64,000 bases of DNA, taken from assembly GCA_910574205.1 (NCBI GenBank), contig CAJSYJ010000003.1:248001-312000 (forward strand), in the 5' to 3' direction. Of the stretch, positions 26,313-34,131 are shown one piece after another; the stretch's first letter is position 1, and each line of letters starts with the position of its first letter. Under the pieces are notes generated by a model. That model saw only the letters and a program-made list of their open reading frames with translations. It was not told where the DNA came from and made no database searches. This DNA is from Bacteroidales bacterium. Lineage in GTDB: Bacteria; Bacteroidota; Bacteroidia; Bacteroidales; Rikenellaceae. The translations under genes and the position numbers were made by a program.

Positions 26313-27443
26313 TTATATTCCTAACTCCCGTTTCAGCCATATCGCCATCACGGGATCCGGAATAACCACCAGTCGTTTTTCGATCTCTATGAGCTCCTTT
26401 TTAACCAACGCCCGTTTTACGATGCTGACATTGGCCGACGAGCCGAGCTGGTATTTCTGCAAAACCTCCTGCGTGGTAAATTCACTATGAATCCCGTCTA
26501 AAATGGCCCGCAGGAAATTCATCTGGTAAGTCGTAAGGCTTTCGGTCTGCTTCTCGAACAGCGGAGTGTTCTGGTCGATGATATCCTGATATGCCGCCTC
26601 GAAATCCTGCTTCGTAGCAATTTTATCCGTATGAATCCATACCAGCCATGCCAACTGCTGCACATACGAAGAGTGATTGTCCACCCTTTGACAAATCTTT
26701 TCGGCCAACTCTTTCGAGATCCGTTTACCCGTAGCTTCGAAACGACCGCAGATATAGTCGATCCAATCCGTTGTTCCTATTTTTTGTAAATAAATGGCAT
26801 CGCCGAACTTGTAAAACGGCAGACTCTTTTTCTCGAATAGTTCGTTCATCAAATGTTTCTTGCTGCCGAACAAACAATAAGAGACCGATTTCTGCAACTG
26901 CCATACGGAACGCAGCCGTTTTTGGAATGTCTTGGAATCCTTGAACTCGGCAATCTGCTGGAACTCGTCAATACAAACAACGATATTGCAACCTTTCTTC
27001 TGTGCTATCTTTTCGGGGAGCTGCAGGATTTCGTCAATATCATTGCTCTTGGGATTCATTTCGAGCGATATGGAAAAATCAGACATCGGGTCCGGTCCCA
27101 TCGAGATTTTGGGGCTGATACGGGAAAGAAACAATTTGATATGCTCCAACCATTCGTCCACTTTCGAAGATGTTTGTTTGAGAACAGCGGATGCAAAGGC
27201 ATCGTAAAAATCCCTGTCGCTACGGCACGAGAAAATATCGAGATAAACGATTTTCAATTTGTCGGACTGTGCCAGGCGACAGGCTTTTTGCACCAATGAT
27301 GTTTTACCCCAGCGACGGGGCGAAATCAGCACCGTATTCACACCGTGCCGGAAATTCAGCAACAGGCGTTCTGTTTCTTTCTCCCGGTCGGTAAAGTTAT
27401 CGCCCGATGTTGCAACTCCGAATATAAAAGGCTTGTTCTCCAT
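26313..27443 (-). CDS. AAA/STAND-like ATPase (archaeal ATPase family)
   Basis: A 376-residue P-loop ATPase. FTDREKETERLLLNFRHGVNTVLISPRRWGKTSLVQKA carries the modified Walker A (SPRRWGKTSL) typical of archaeal-type/STAND ATPases. VVCIDEFQQI is Walker B, FGSKKHLMNELF is sensor 1, and a winged-helix C-terminal region (FTTQEVLQKYQLGSSANVSIVKRALVKKELIEI) follows. There is no nuclease or TIR effector in the same protein. Such ATPases are frequent in Bacteroidota accessory regions, with unclear roles. It has its own -7 element at 27470-27477 and is separate from the DUF1848 operon. Confidence 0.82.
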   Translation of the reverse strand: MENKPFIFGVATSGDNFTDREKETERLLLNFRHGVNTVLISPRRWGKTSLVQKACRLAQSDKLKIVYLDIFSCRSDRDFYDAFASAVLKQTSSKVDEWLEHIKLFLSRISPKISMGPDPMSDFSISLEMNPKSNDIDEILQLPEKIAQKKGCNIVVCIDEFQQIAEFKDSKTFQKRLRSVWQLQKSVSYCLFGSKKHLMNELFEKKSLPFYKFGDAIYLQKIGTTDWIDYICGRFEATGKRISKELAEKICQRVDNHSSYVQQLAWLVWIHTDKIATKQDFEAAYQDIIDQNTPLFEKQTESLTTYQMNFLRAILDGIHSEFTTQEVLQKYQLGSSANVSIVKRALVKKELIEIEKRLVVIPDPVMAIWLKRELGI

Positions 27444-27469
27444 AATCTTCAGTTATTATTCTCTAGCCG

Positions 27470-27477
27470 CAAATATA
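27470..27477 (-). promoter_or_regulatory. -7 element of the ATPase gene
   Basis: TATATTTG on the minus strand, an exact match, 27 nt before the start codon. The region upstream is a run of TTATTACTAATAA-type repeats with no clear -33 TTTG. Confidence 0.6.
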
Positions 27478-28313
27478 GACAATAATTTTATTATTACTAA
27501 TAAAGTTATTACTAATAATATTATTGTAAATGTGGATTTTCTATCTAACCCCACGTACATCTCTTATCAAGCCATGGGCCTATATTCTCAATTCCTAACA
27601 AAATAATTTGACTAAAACTAATCCATTCCTTGTAATGGATAATCCTTTTTCGGCTTTACGTGACATTGTTTTGTGACATTTTTATCGGACAATTTTCGGC
27701 GGTTGGAGCTGTTTATTGCATTGGACGTTTGCCAAAGCTATTTTGATTCGGGCTTACCCGTTGTCCATTGAGATCTTTTCGGGGGAGCCTAATACCCCAA
27801 ACGCCTTACGTCGTTTGGAGAGCTGCCACTCAATCCGCAAGCAGAGGTGATATTGTTGTCCGACATTGAACTGTTCGGATTCGATACAAAATGAAAAAAC
27901 GAGATATTTATATGCAGAACAGCAATCATTCATCATACGACAAAAATTTGGACAAGAAAAGGGAACAGAAAAATGCTACGCAATCTTGAAAGCTATCCGC
28001 ATAGAGGTGGAGTAAGCGAATAAACCCTACACGATCGCAGAACGCCCCTATTATAGCCGTCACATTGGGAGGTGGCATATTTCTACCGATGGTTGTAGAT
28101 TCCAACAGATGTTCAAGATGAATAGGAAACTCTAAGGGATGCTTTCTTAAATGGGAATTACCCCAGAAATACATCCTACCACTTATACAAGCAACACATT
28201 TTACCTTTGGGGCTTCATATATTCAGCCCGCAAAAAGGTTTACTTTCTTTTTCTCCTATACGCCCCCATAGTAAAGTAAACCATTTTCCGAACCGCGCTC
28301 GATTGATTTCGTA
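27478..28313. other. Non-coding or decayed stretch inside the island
   Basis: About 840 bp without a convincing gene. Two minus-strand open frames (27754-27936 and 27926-28174) show no familiar protein pattern. On the plus strand, short pieces in different frames look faintly coding: one ending VILLSDIELFGFDTK near 27893 and one ending CYAILKAIRIEVE near 28013. They may be remains of a small gene broken by frameshifts. No family was recognised. Confidence 0.45.
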
Positions 28314-29456
28314 TCAGTCGAACAATCCATTCACGAGATTCACCGCCTCGTCCTTCTTGCGATTGACGATTTTGGCGTAAACTTGCGTCATCTTCACGTC
28401 TGTATGGCCGAGCAATTTCGAGGTCGTGTAAAGGTCGGCTCCCAGCGTCAGCATCATCGTGGCGAACGTGTGCCGCGCGGTGTGGAACGAAAACCGCTTG
28501 TCGATACCCGCCGCTTTCGCCCACGGCTTGAGCAGGATGTTGATATGCGTCGTGGAGGGCAGGTCGAACACCGCATCCTCCGCTGTCTTCTCGCCCCGTT
28601 CGGGCATCCACCGCAATGCTTCGGGCGAAAGCGGCAGGTAAATCGGCTCTTTCGTCTTCTGCATCACAACCTCTAACCGATATTGTCCGTTATCCACATA
28701 GACGTTTCCCCATTTTAAGCCGATTATATCGCTTATCCGCAGTCCGCAGAAGCAGGAGAACAGATAAGCCTGTTTTACCGCCTCATTCTTCATCGGAGTA
28801 GCGATCAATGCCCGAAGCTCCTCGATAGTCATATACTCCCGTTTACTTTCGGGACGATGAATCTTGTCCGAGTTGCCGATTTTCGTAAAGGGATTCAGTT
28901 TGATTACGTCGGCACGGACAGCGGCGTTCAATGCTCCGTTCAGCACCCGATAATAGTTCTGTGCCGTGAATTTCGAAACGGGCTTTCCTTGCGGGCGGTA
29001 TTCCGTCAAAAGATAGTCGATATATCCCTGACAAAAGATTTTATCCACCTGATCCATCATTACCCGTTCTCCGGCATACTCTTTCAGTATTTGGATAGCG
29101 ACCTTAATCTGGTGTCCGTCCTTCTTGCCGCGTTTCTGCTGGTTCTCCATGTAGGTATTCATCCAGTCTAACAATAACACCGCTTCCTTGTCGTCGACAC
29201 GCTTGATTCCCGCTTCGCCATTGGTCAGCTCGATGATGCGCCGAGACTTGATCGTATTGGCCGCCGTCATGGTCGCTGCATTCCGTTTACGGGCATTATC
29301 GTCCGTTTCGGGAATGATGTACATCTTTAAATACTCATACGACCGTTTACCGTTGCGGTATATATCAAGATACAGGCTCTTGCTGCCGTTGGCCAGTTCT
29401 TTCATCCGAAGACGGATTGGCTCCTTGACTTTTGCGGGTTTTCTTACTCGGGGCAT
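28314..29456 (-). CDS. int: Tyrosine recombinase (island integrase)
   Basis: A 380-residue Bacteroidetes-type integrase. Order: N-terminal arm-binding region (YLDIYRNGKRSYEYLKMYI), SAM-like core-binding domain (MNTYMENQQKRG...), and catalytic domain with Arg in CGLRISD, HTARHTFAT (His-x-x-Arg), LGHTDV (His) and the nucleophile Tyr in TQVYAKI. All catalytic residues are present, so it may be active. It reads away from the right attachment site, which lies 214 bp upstream. It should act on the 10-bp core ATAAATGTAG. It has its own -7 element, but the orphaned host promoter at 29734-29765 also points into it. Confidence 0.93.
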   Translation of the reverse strand: MPRVRKPAKVKEPIRLRMKELANGSKSLYLDIYRNGKRSYEYLKMYIIPETDDNARKRNAATMTAANTIKSRRIIELTNGEAGIKRVDDKEAVLLLDWMNTYMENQQKRGKKDGHQIKVAIQILKEYAGERVMMDQVDKIFCQGYIDYLLTEYRPQGKPVSKFTAQNYYRVLNGALNAAVRADVIKLNPFTKIGNSDKIHRPESKREYMTIEELRALIATPMKNEAVKQAYLFSCFCGLRISDIIGLKWGNVYVDNGQYRLEVVMQKTKEPIYLPLSPEALRWMPERGEKTAEDAVFDLPSTTHINILLKPWAKAAGIDKRFSFHTARHTFATMMLTLGADLYTTSKLLGHTDVKMTQVYAKIVNRKKDEAVNLVNGLFD

Positions 29457-29487
29457 AATCTCTCTTTTTCACTCGTTTTTCCTGCCG

Positions 29488-29495
29488 CAAAGGTA
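29488..29495 (-). promoter_or_regulatory. -7 element of the integrase gene
   Basis: TACCTTTG on the minus strand, an exact match to TAnnTTTG, 31 nt before the start codon. A CTTG box lies about 17 nt upstream, a slightly short spacing. Confidence 0.6.
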
Positions 29496-29575
29496 GAAAG
29501 AATTATCCGAATCAAGGAACAAACAAGAAACAAAAATACTCCGAAAAAGAACCAAGCAACTGCAAAGGTTGCAAG

Positions 29576-29621
29576 CAAGTGAAAACACAATAACCGTTAT
29601 AATATATTGATATAACGGTGT
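29576..29621. promoter_or_regulatory. Putative recombinase/accessory binding sites at the right end
   Basis: AGCAAGTGAAAA (29576-29587) is the inverted copy of a 12-mer near the left end (17086-17097). Next to it is a 9-bp inverted repeat (ACCGTTATA at 29595-29603 and TATAACGGT at 29613-29621). Their place between integrase gene and attachment core is where arm-type or excisionase sites usually lie. Binding is inferred. Confidence 0.4.
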
Positions 29622-29669
29622 TTTATCTTCATTTGATTAGCTCTTGTTTTCATTTCCGAATCTTACTTT

Positions 29670-29679
29670 ATAAATGTAG
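29670..29679. repeat. Right attachment core
   Basis: ATAAATGTAG, the right copy of the direct repeat that bounds the island. Bases on either side differ from those of the left copy, so the identity is exactly 10 bp. Confidence 0.8.
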
Positions 29680-29695
29680 ATAATTCGATTCGCAT
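29670..29695 (-). pseudogene. Severed 5' end of the lipoprotein gene at 15792-16937
   Basis: ATG at 29695 begins the codons for MRIELSTF, which end in the attachment core. In the present arrangement the frame continues only as IK and a stop inside the island. Before insertion it ran into MLTAAMLAAC at 16937. This is the missing start of the lipoprotein gene. Confidence 0.8.
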
Positions 29696-29733
29696 GATGA
29701 ATTTATTTTATTTTGGTCAGAATCTGTTTATAA

Positions 29734-29765
29734 CAAATATAACTTATTTTTTTCGATCGGACAAA
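29734..29765 (-). promoter_or_regulatory. Orphaned promoter of the interrupted lipoprotein operon
   Basis: TTTG (29762-29765), 20 nt, then TATATTTG (29734-29741) on the minus strand: a perfect Bacteroidetes promoter, about 38 nt upstream of the severed ATG. It now directs transcription into the island toward the integrase instead of into the lipoprotein operon. Confidence 0.8.
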
Positions 29766-29919
29766 TTTTTCGACCTTTCGAATACAATAAACGATTTTAC
29801 CCCCCCCCTCACGGATTTATTCAGGTTTAAGATAGAGGGTTAGACGCATGCGGGCATACACCCTGCGGCCGCTGCTGCGGCGAGGATGCCCGCATGGCAG
29901 GAAAAATAGGCTTCCGGGC

Positions 29920-29950
29920 ATTGATTATTCGCGATTGTTGACTATTTTTG
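29920..29950 (+). promoter_or_regulatory. Promoter of lnt-folC
   Basis: ATTG (29920-29923), 19 nt, then TATTTTTG (29943-29950). The -7 box is exact. It lies 25 nt upstream of the lnt start. Confidence 0.7.
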
Positions 29951-29975
29951 TCTCGGATTAAATATCGACTCTCAG

Positions 29976-31517
29976 ATGAAACATAAACTGTCGGCCGTAT
30001 TGCTCTCGGCGGCGCTGCTCTCGGCGGGGTGGCTCGGCATCACGGGATTTACCCTGTTCTTCGCGCTTGTACCGCTGCTGGCCGTCAGCGAGAGCTACGA
30101 CTCCTCGCGCCGCTCGTGGTGGAGGATGTGCCTGTGGGGCGCACTCGCCTTCGTGCTGTGGAACGCCGCAACGATATGGTGGGTGTGGATAGCCTCGCCG
30201 CTGGGGCCCGTGGTGGCGACCGTTGTGGCGACATTCTGGAATCTTGTAGCTCTGATGAGCTATCACTACATCTCCAAGCGCGCTCCGCGAACGCTGGCCT
30301 ATACGGTTCTGATAACGTTGTGGATCGCGACCGAATACATCTTCTACTCGGCCGAGGTCATGACATTCCCGTGGCTTATGCTCGGACACGGCTTCTCGGG
30401 CGACGTATGGGCCGTGCAGTGGTACAGCTGTACGGGCGTCTTCGGAGGCTCGCTCTGGGTGCTGCTGTCGAACGTATTCATATTCGAAGCACTGCGCACG
30501 CGCTCGCGCCGTCGTGCGGCGGCTGCCGCCGCGGTGGTCGTCCTGCCTGCGATCATCTCAGCCGTACTATACTTTACATATAAGCCCTCCGACGAGCGGG
30601 TAACGGTTACCGTGATACAGCCCGACGTACCCTGCTACGAAAAGTTCGACCGCGACCACACCGAACATCTCATCTCGCTGGCCGCACGCACCCCGTCGGC
30701 ATCGGCATTCGCGCTGCTGCCCGAGACGGCCATAACATATCTTATCGAGGAGGGCAAGAGCTCGCCGGTCATAGATTACATGTCGATGCGCATATTCGAC
30801 CGCGAGCGCTCGGCGACCAAGCTGGTAAGCGGCGCGACGACCATGCGCCGTTACGATGAAGCGGACAAGAGCCGCACGGCGCGCTTCGATCCCGCCGCGG
30901 GGTGGTACGACCACTTCAACTCGGCGCTGTTGATCGATCCCCGCGGCACGGTCGACATATACCACAAAGGGCGTCTGGTAATAGGCGTCGAGGCTCTGCC
31001 GATGAAGGGGCTTTGGGACCTTATGGGCGTTGATCTGGGCGGCGTGGCCGGTCAGTTGGGCTGGGGCGAGGGACAGAAGGTCTTCGAGAGCCGCGGCGTG
31101 AAGTTAGGGCCCGCGATCTGCTACGAGGGACTATATGCCGACTACTTCGCAGGCTTCGTGCGCGAGGGGGCGCAGGTCATGGGCGTAATATCCAACGACG
31201 GCTGGTGGGGCGATACGCCGGGACACCGGCGGCTGTTCGACTTCTGCCGCCTGCGTGCCGTCGAGACACGCCGCGCGATAGCCCGCAGCGCCAATACCGG
31301 CATATCGGGATTCATCACTCCGCGCGGCGATGTAGTCGAGACGCTCGGCTGGGACGAGCAGGGGCTGCTGACGCAGAGCATCGAGGTGCGCGACGACATA
31401 ACGCCCTATGTGCAATACGGCGACTGGGTGGCGCGCGTGAGCATGCTGGCCGCCGTGCTGTCGCTTCTGTATTACGTCGCCTACCGCGTGCGGCGACGCA
31501 ATCATCTGGTACAGTGA
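29976..31517 (+). CDS. lnt: Apolipoprotein N-acyltransferase
   Basis: A 513-residue inner-membrane enzyme that adds the third acyl chain to lipoproteins. Several N-terminal membrane helices precede a periplasmic nitrilase-like domain, and one helix ends the protein. The catalytic triad is readable: Glu in LPETAITY, Lys in YHKGRLV and Cys in AICYEGLY. Length matches the family. It is followed at 20 bp by folC, a likely two-gene transcript. Confidence 0.95.
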   Translation: MKHKLSAVLLSAALLSAGWLGITGFTLFFALVPLLAVSESYDSSRRSWWRMCLWGALAFVLWNAATIWWVWIASPLGPVVATVVATFWNLVALMSYHYISKRAPRTLAYTVLITLWIATEYIFYSAEVMTFPWLMLGHGFSGDVWAVQWYSCTGVFGGSLWVLLSNVFIFEALRTRSRRRAAAAAAVVVLPAIISAVLYFTYKPSDERVTVTVIQPDVPCYEKFDRDHTEHLISLAARTPSASAFALLPETAITYLIEEGKSSPVIDYMSMRIFDRERSATKLVSGATTMRRYDEADKSRTARFDPAAGWYDHFNSALLIDPRGTVDIYHKGRLVIGVEALPMKGLWDLMGVDLGGVAGQLGWGEGQKVFESRGVKLGPAICYEGLYADYFAGFVREGAQVMGVISNDGWWGDTPGHRRLFDFCRLRAVETRRAIARSANTGISGFITPRGDVVETLGWDEQGLLTQSIEVRDDITPYVQYGDWVARVSMLAAVLSLLYYVAYRVRRRNHLVQ

Positions 31518-31537
31518 AAACGTTTTAATACGACTAT

Positions 31538-32848
31538 ATGAACTACTCTCAGACTCTCGAATTTCTGTTCACGTCGATGCCCTCGTTCCAACAGGTGGGC
31601 AGCGATGCCTATAAGCCGGGGCTCGAACGCATAACCGAGTTCTGCCGTCATCTGGGCAATCCGCAGCGCAACTACTTCACGATCCACGTGGCCGGCACCA
31701 ACGGCAAGGGGTCGGTGGCGCACATGCTCGCATCGATACTCTCGCAGGCGGGCTACCGCACGGGACTCTACACCTCGCCGCATCTGGTGGACTTCCGCGA
31801 GCGCATCAGTGTCGACAACGAGTTCATCCCCAAGCAGAAGGTGGTCAACTTCGTCGACAAGCATCAGGCGAAGATGCAGGAGCTCGATCTGTCGTTCTTC
31901 GAGATGACGACGGCGCTGGCATTCGACTACTTCGCCCAGAGCGACGTCGAAGTTGCGGTCATCGAGACAGGTCTGGGCGGCCGCCTCGACGCCACCAACG
32001 TCATAATGCCCATACTGAGCATCGTGACCAACGTCGGCATGGAGCACACGGCGCTCCTGGGCGATACGATCGAGAAGATCGCCTCGGAGAAGGCCGGCAT
32101 AGCCAAGAAGAGCATTCCGCTGCTGCTGGGCGAGAGCGACGAGCGCTACAACGAGGTATTCCGGCAGGCCGCCGCCGAGGCGCGCTCGCCTTTGGTATAT
32201 GCCGAGGAGCTGTTCCGATGCAACGACGTCGAGTGCTTCGACGAGGACAGCCGCCATTTCAGCATGGAGCGTCTGCGCGACGGACATCTCTACGAGCTCG
32301 ACCTCGACCTTATGGGCGACTACCAGCGACGCAACATCGTCACGGTATGCGCAGCGGCCGACATGCTCCACGAGGAGACGCCGCTTACGATATCGCGCCG
32401 CGCGTTCCGCGAGGGACTGGCCACCGCCGCAGCCAACACGCAGTTCTACGGCCGCTGGCAGATCACTTCGCGCGAGCCTCTGACCATATGCGATACGGGA
32501 CACAACGCCCACGGACTTAGATACGTAGCCGAACAGTTGGAGAGCCTGCCATGCCGCGAGCTGTATTGCGTTATGGGCTTCGCCAAGGACAAGGACCTTG
32601 CGTCGGTCATGCCTATATTGCCGCGCCGCGCACACTATATCTTCACGCAGGCATCGGTCGACCGTGCCCGCAAGGTCGAAGATGTCGTCGCCGAGGCACG
32701 ACGCGCCGGTCTCGACTGCACGGCCGTCGCGACCGTAGCCGAGGCCGTAGCCGCAGCCCGCGAACGCATGGGGGCCGAAGATGCCCTGTTCGTCGGCGGC
32801 AGCACGTTCGTGGTCGCCGACTTCCTCGTAGCGGAGAAGATATTGTAA
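31538..32848 (+). CDS. folC: Folylpolyglutamate / dihydrofolate synthase
   Basis: A 436-residue Mur-ligase-family enzyme that adds glutamate to folates and may also make dihydrofolate. The P-loop is AGTNGKGSVAHML; other signatures are YTSPHLVDFRERI, EMTTALAFDYFA, VIETGLGGRLDATN and CDTGHNAHG. Length and order match FolC. It follows lnt closely and is followed by a long tandem repeat array. Confidence 0.95.
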   Translation: MNYSQTLEFLFTSMPSFQQVGSDAYKPGLERITEFCRHLGNPQRNYFTIHVAGTNGKGSVAHMLASILSQAGYRTGLYTSPHLVDFRERISVDNEFIPKQKVVNFVDKHQAKMQELDLSFFEMTTALAFDYFAQSDVEVAVIETGLGGRLDATNVIMPILSIVTNVGMEHTALLGDTIEKIASEKAGIAKKSIPLLLGESDERYNEVFRQAAAEARSPLVYAEELFRCNDVECFDEDSRHFSMERLRDGHLYELDLDLMGDYQRRNIVTVCAAADMLHEETPLTISRRAFREGLATAAANTQFYGRWQITSREPLTICDTGHNAHGLRYVAEQLESLPCRELYCVMGFAKDKDLASVMPILPRRAHYIFTQASVDRARKVEDVVAEARRAGLDCTAVATVAEAVAAARERMGAEDALFVGGSTFVVADFLVAEKIL

Positions 32849-32860
32849 GAGCCTTTCGGT

Positions 32861-33890
32861 GCTTCGGAGCGCGGATAGGCAACCCGAATGTTTTGCAAAC
32901 CCGACGGCCGCAGTTACGGCTTACGCCGTTATACAGATTATACCCTCCCCTCAATCCCCTCCTCGGAGGGGACTTTTTGTCGCACGCCATGCGTGCTCCG
33001 GGTGGAGTCCGCAGGCAAGTGGGGTTTAAGCGGCTTCGGAGCGCGGATAGGCGACCCGAATGTTTTGCAAACCCGACGGCCGTAGTTACGGCTTACGCCG
33101 TTATACAGATTATACCCTCCCCTCAATCCCCTCCTCGGAGGGGACTTTTTGTCGCACGCAGATGCGTGCTCCGGGTGGAGTCCGCAGGCAAGTGGGGGTT
33201 AAGCGGCTTCGGAGCGCGGATAGGCAACCCGAATGTTTTGCAAACCCGACAGCCGTAGTTACGGCTTACGCCGTTATACAGATTATACCCTCCCCTAAAT
33301 CCCCTCCTCGGAGGGGACTTTTTGTCGCACGCCATGCGTGCTCCGGGTGAAGCCCGCAGGCAAGTGGGGTTTAAGCGGCTTCGGAGCGCGGATAGGCAAC
33401 CCGAATGTTTTGCAAACCCGACGGCCGTAGTTACGGCTTACGCCGTTATACAGATTATACCCTCCCCTAAATCCCCTCCTCGGAGGGGACTTTTTGTCGC
33501 ACGCAGATGCGTGCTCCGGGTGGAGTCCGCAGGCAAGTGGGGGTTAAGCGGCTTCGGAGCGCGGATAGGCAACCCGAATGTTTTGCAAACCCGACAGCCG
33601 TAGTTACGGCTTACGCCGTTATACAGATTATACCCTCCCCTCAATCCCCTCCTCCGAGGGGACTTTTTGTCGCACGCAGATGCGTGCTCCGGGTGGAGTC
33701 CGCAGGCAAGTGGGGGTTAAGCGGCTTCGGAGCGCGGATAGGCAACCCGAATGTTTTGCAAACCCGACAGCCGTAGTTACGGCTTACGCCGTTATACAGA
33801 TTATACCCTCCCCTCAATCCCCTCCTCCGAGGGGACTTTTTGTCGCACGCATTTGCGTGCTCCGGATTGAGACCGTGAGCGGTCTGCAAA
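32861..33890 (+). repeat. 172-173 bp tandem repeat array, about six units
   Basis: Units start at 32861, 33033, 33206, 33378, 33551 and 33724 and are nearly identical. Each unit has three parts: an ACGGC-TTAC-GCCGT hairpin; a C-rich spacer leading to a CCCCTCCTCGGAGGGG hairpin with a T run (terminator-like); and a GCACGC...GCGTGC hairpin. Because the period is close to but not always a multiple of three, spurious long reading frames cross it. It fills the gap between folC and the M16 peptidase gene; the last unit degenerates after 33860. The stretch 33891-34094 that follows has no gene. Confidence 0.92.
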
Positions 33891-34094
33891 TATTTAGATT
33901 GAATTCCGCATGCAATTTACGTTTACCCGGGTGGAGCCCGGATGCAAATAGCCGCGCATATATGCAACCCGAACGCTATGCAAATAGCCCGCTGCGGCGA
34001 CGGCGCGCAAGGTATTTCCGGCAATCAGGACGGATAGACAGGTGGAGGGCAACCGCAGACGGCGACAACGCCGGCGTCGAAAAACGGCATCGGC

Positions 34095-34127
34095 ATTGTC
34101 GTTGCGGCACAAAAAACGCTATCTTTG
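34095..34127 (+). promoter_or_regulatory. Promoter of the M16 peptidase gene
   Basis: ATTG (34095-34098), 21 nt, TATCTTTG (34120-34127). The -7 box is exact. It ends only 4 nt before the ATG at 34132, so the transcript may start at or next to the start codon. Confidence 0.65.
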
Positions 34128-34131
34128 TACT

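Larger units (their letters stand above)
16936..29679. mobile_element. Genomic island integrated in a lipoprotein gene
   Basis: The element lies between two copies of ATAAATGTAG (16936-16945 and 29670-29679). It is clearly more AT-rich than both flanks, carries a tyrosine recombinase gene next to the right end, and interrupts a lipoprotein gene whose reading frame is restored exactly when the element is removed. Cargo: a LytTR-led operon, a DUF1848/helicase-fusion/TerB operon, and a STAND-like ATPase. No relaxase, conjugation, capsid or replication gene was found, so it is an integrase-only island or a decayed element. Length from repeat to repeat is 12,734 bp. Confidence 0.88.
29680..29975. 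other. Divergent intergenic region between island end and lnt
   Basis: It contains the orphaned minus-strand promoter, a run of nine C residues (29800-29808), a GC-rich palindromic patch (about 29850-29895), and the lnt promoter (29920-29950). The segment TTTCGACCTTTCGAATA at 29768-29784 recurs at 49195-49211. Confidence 0.6.

Noticed and set aside
27754..28174. Two minus-strand open frames in the island gap
   Set aside because: No familiar motif, no promoter or ribosome-binding site; short plus-strand pieces look no worse, so neither is called a gene.
32861..33890. CRISPR array
   Set aside because: Whole units repeat without unique spacers, units are far too long, and no cas gene is in the window.
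32551..34131. Several open frames of 60-235 codons across the 33-kb array
   Set aside because: They repeat with the 172-173 bp units on both strands, shift frame between units and run into hairpins; none has a ribosome-binding context.
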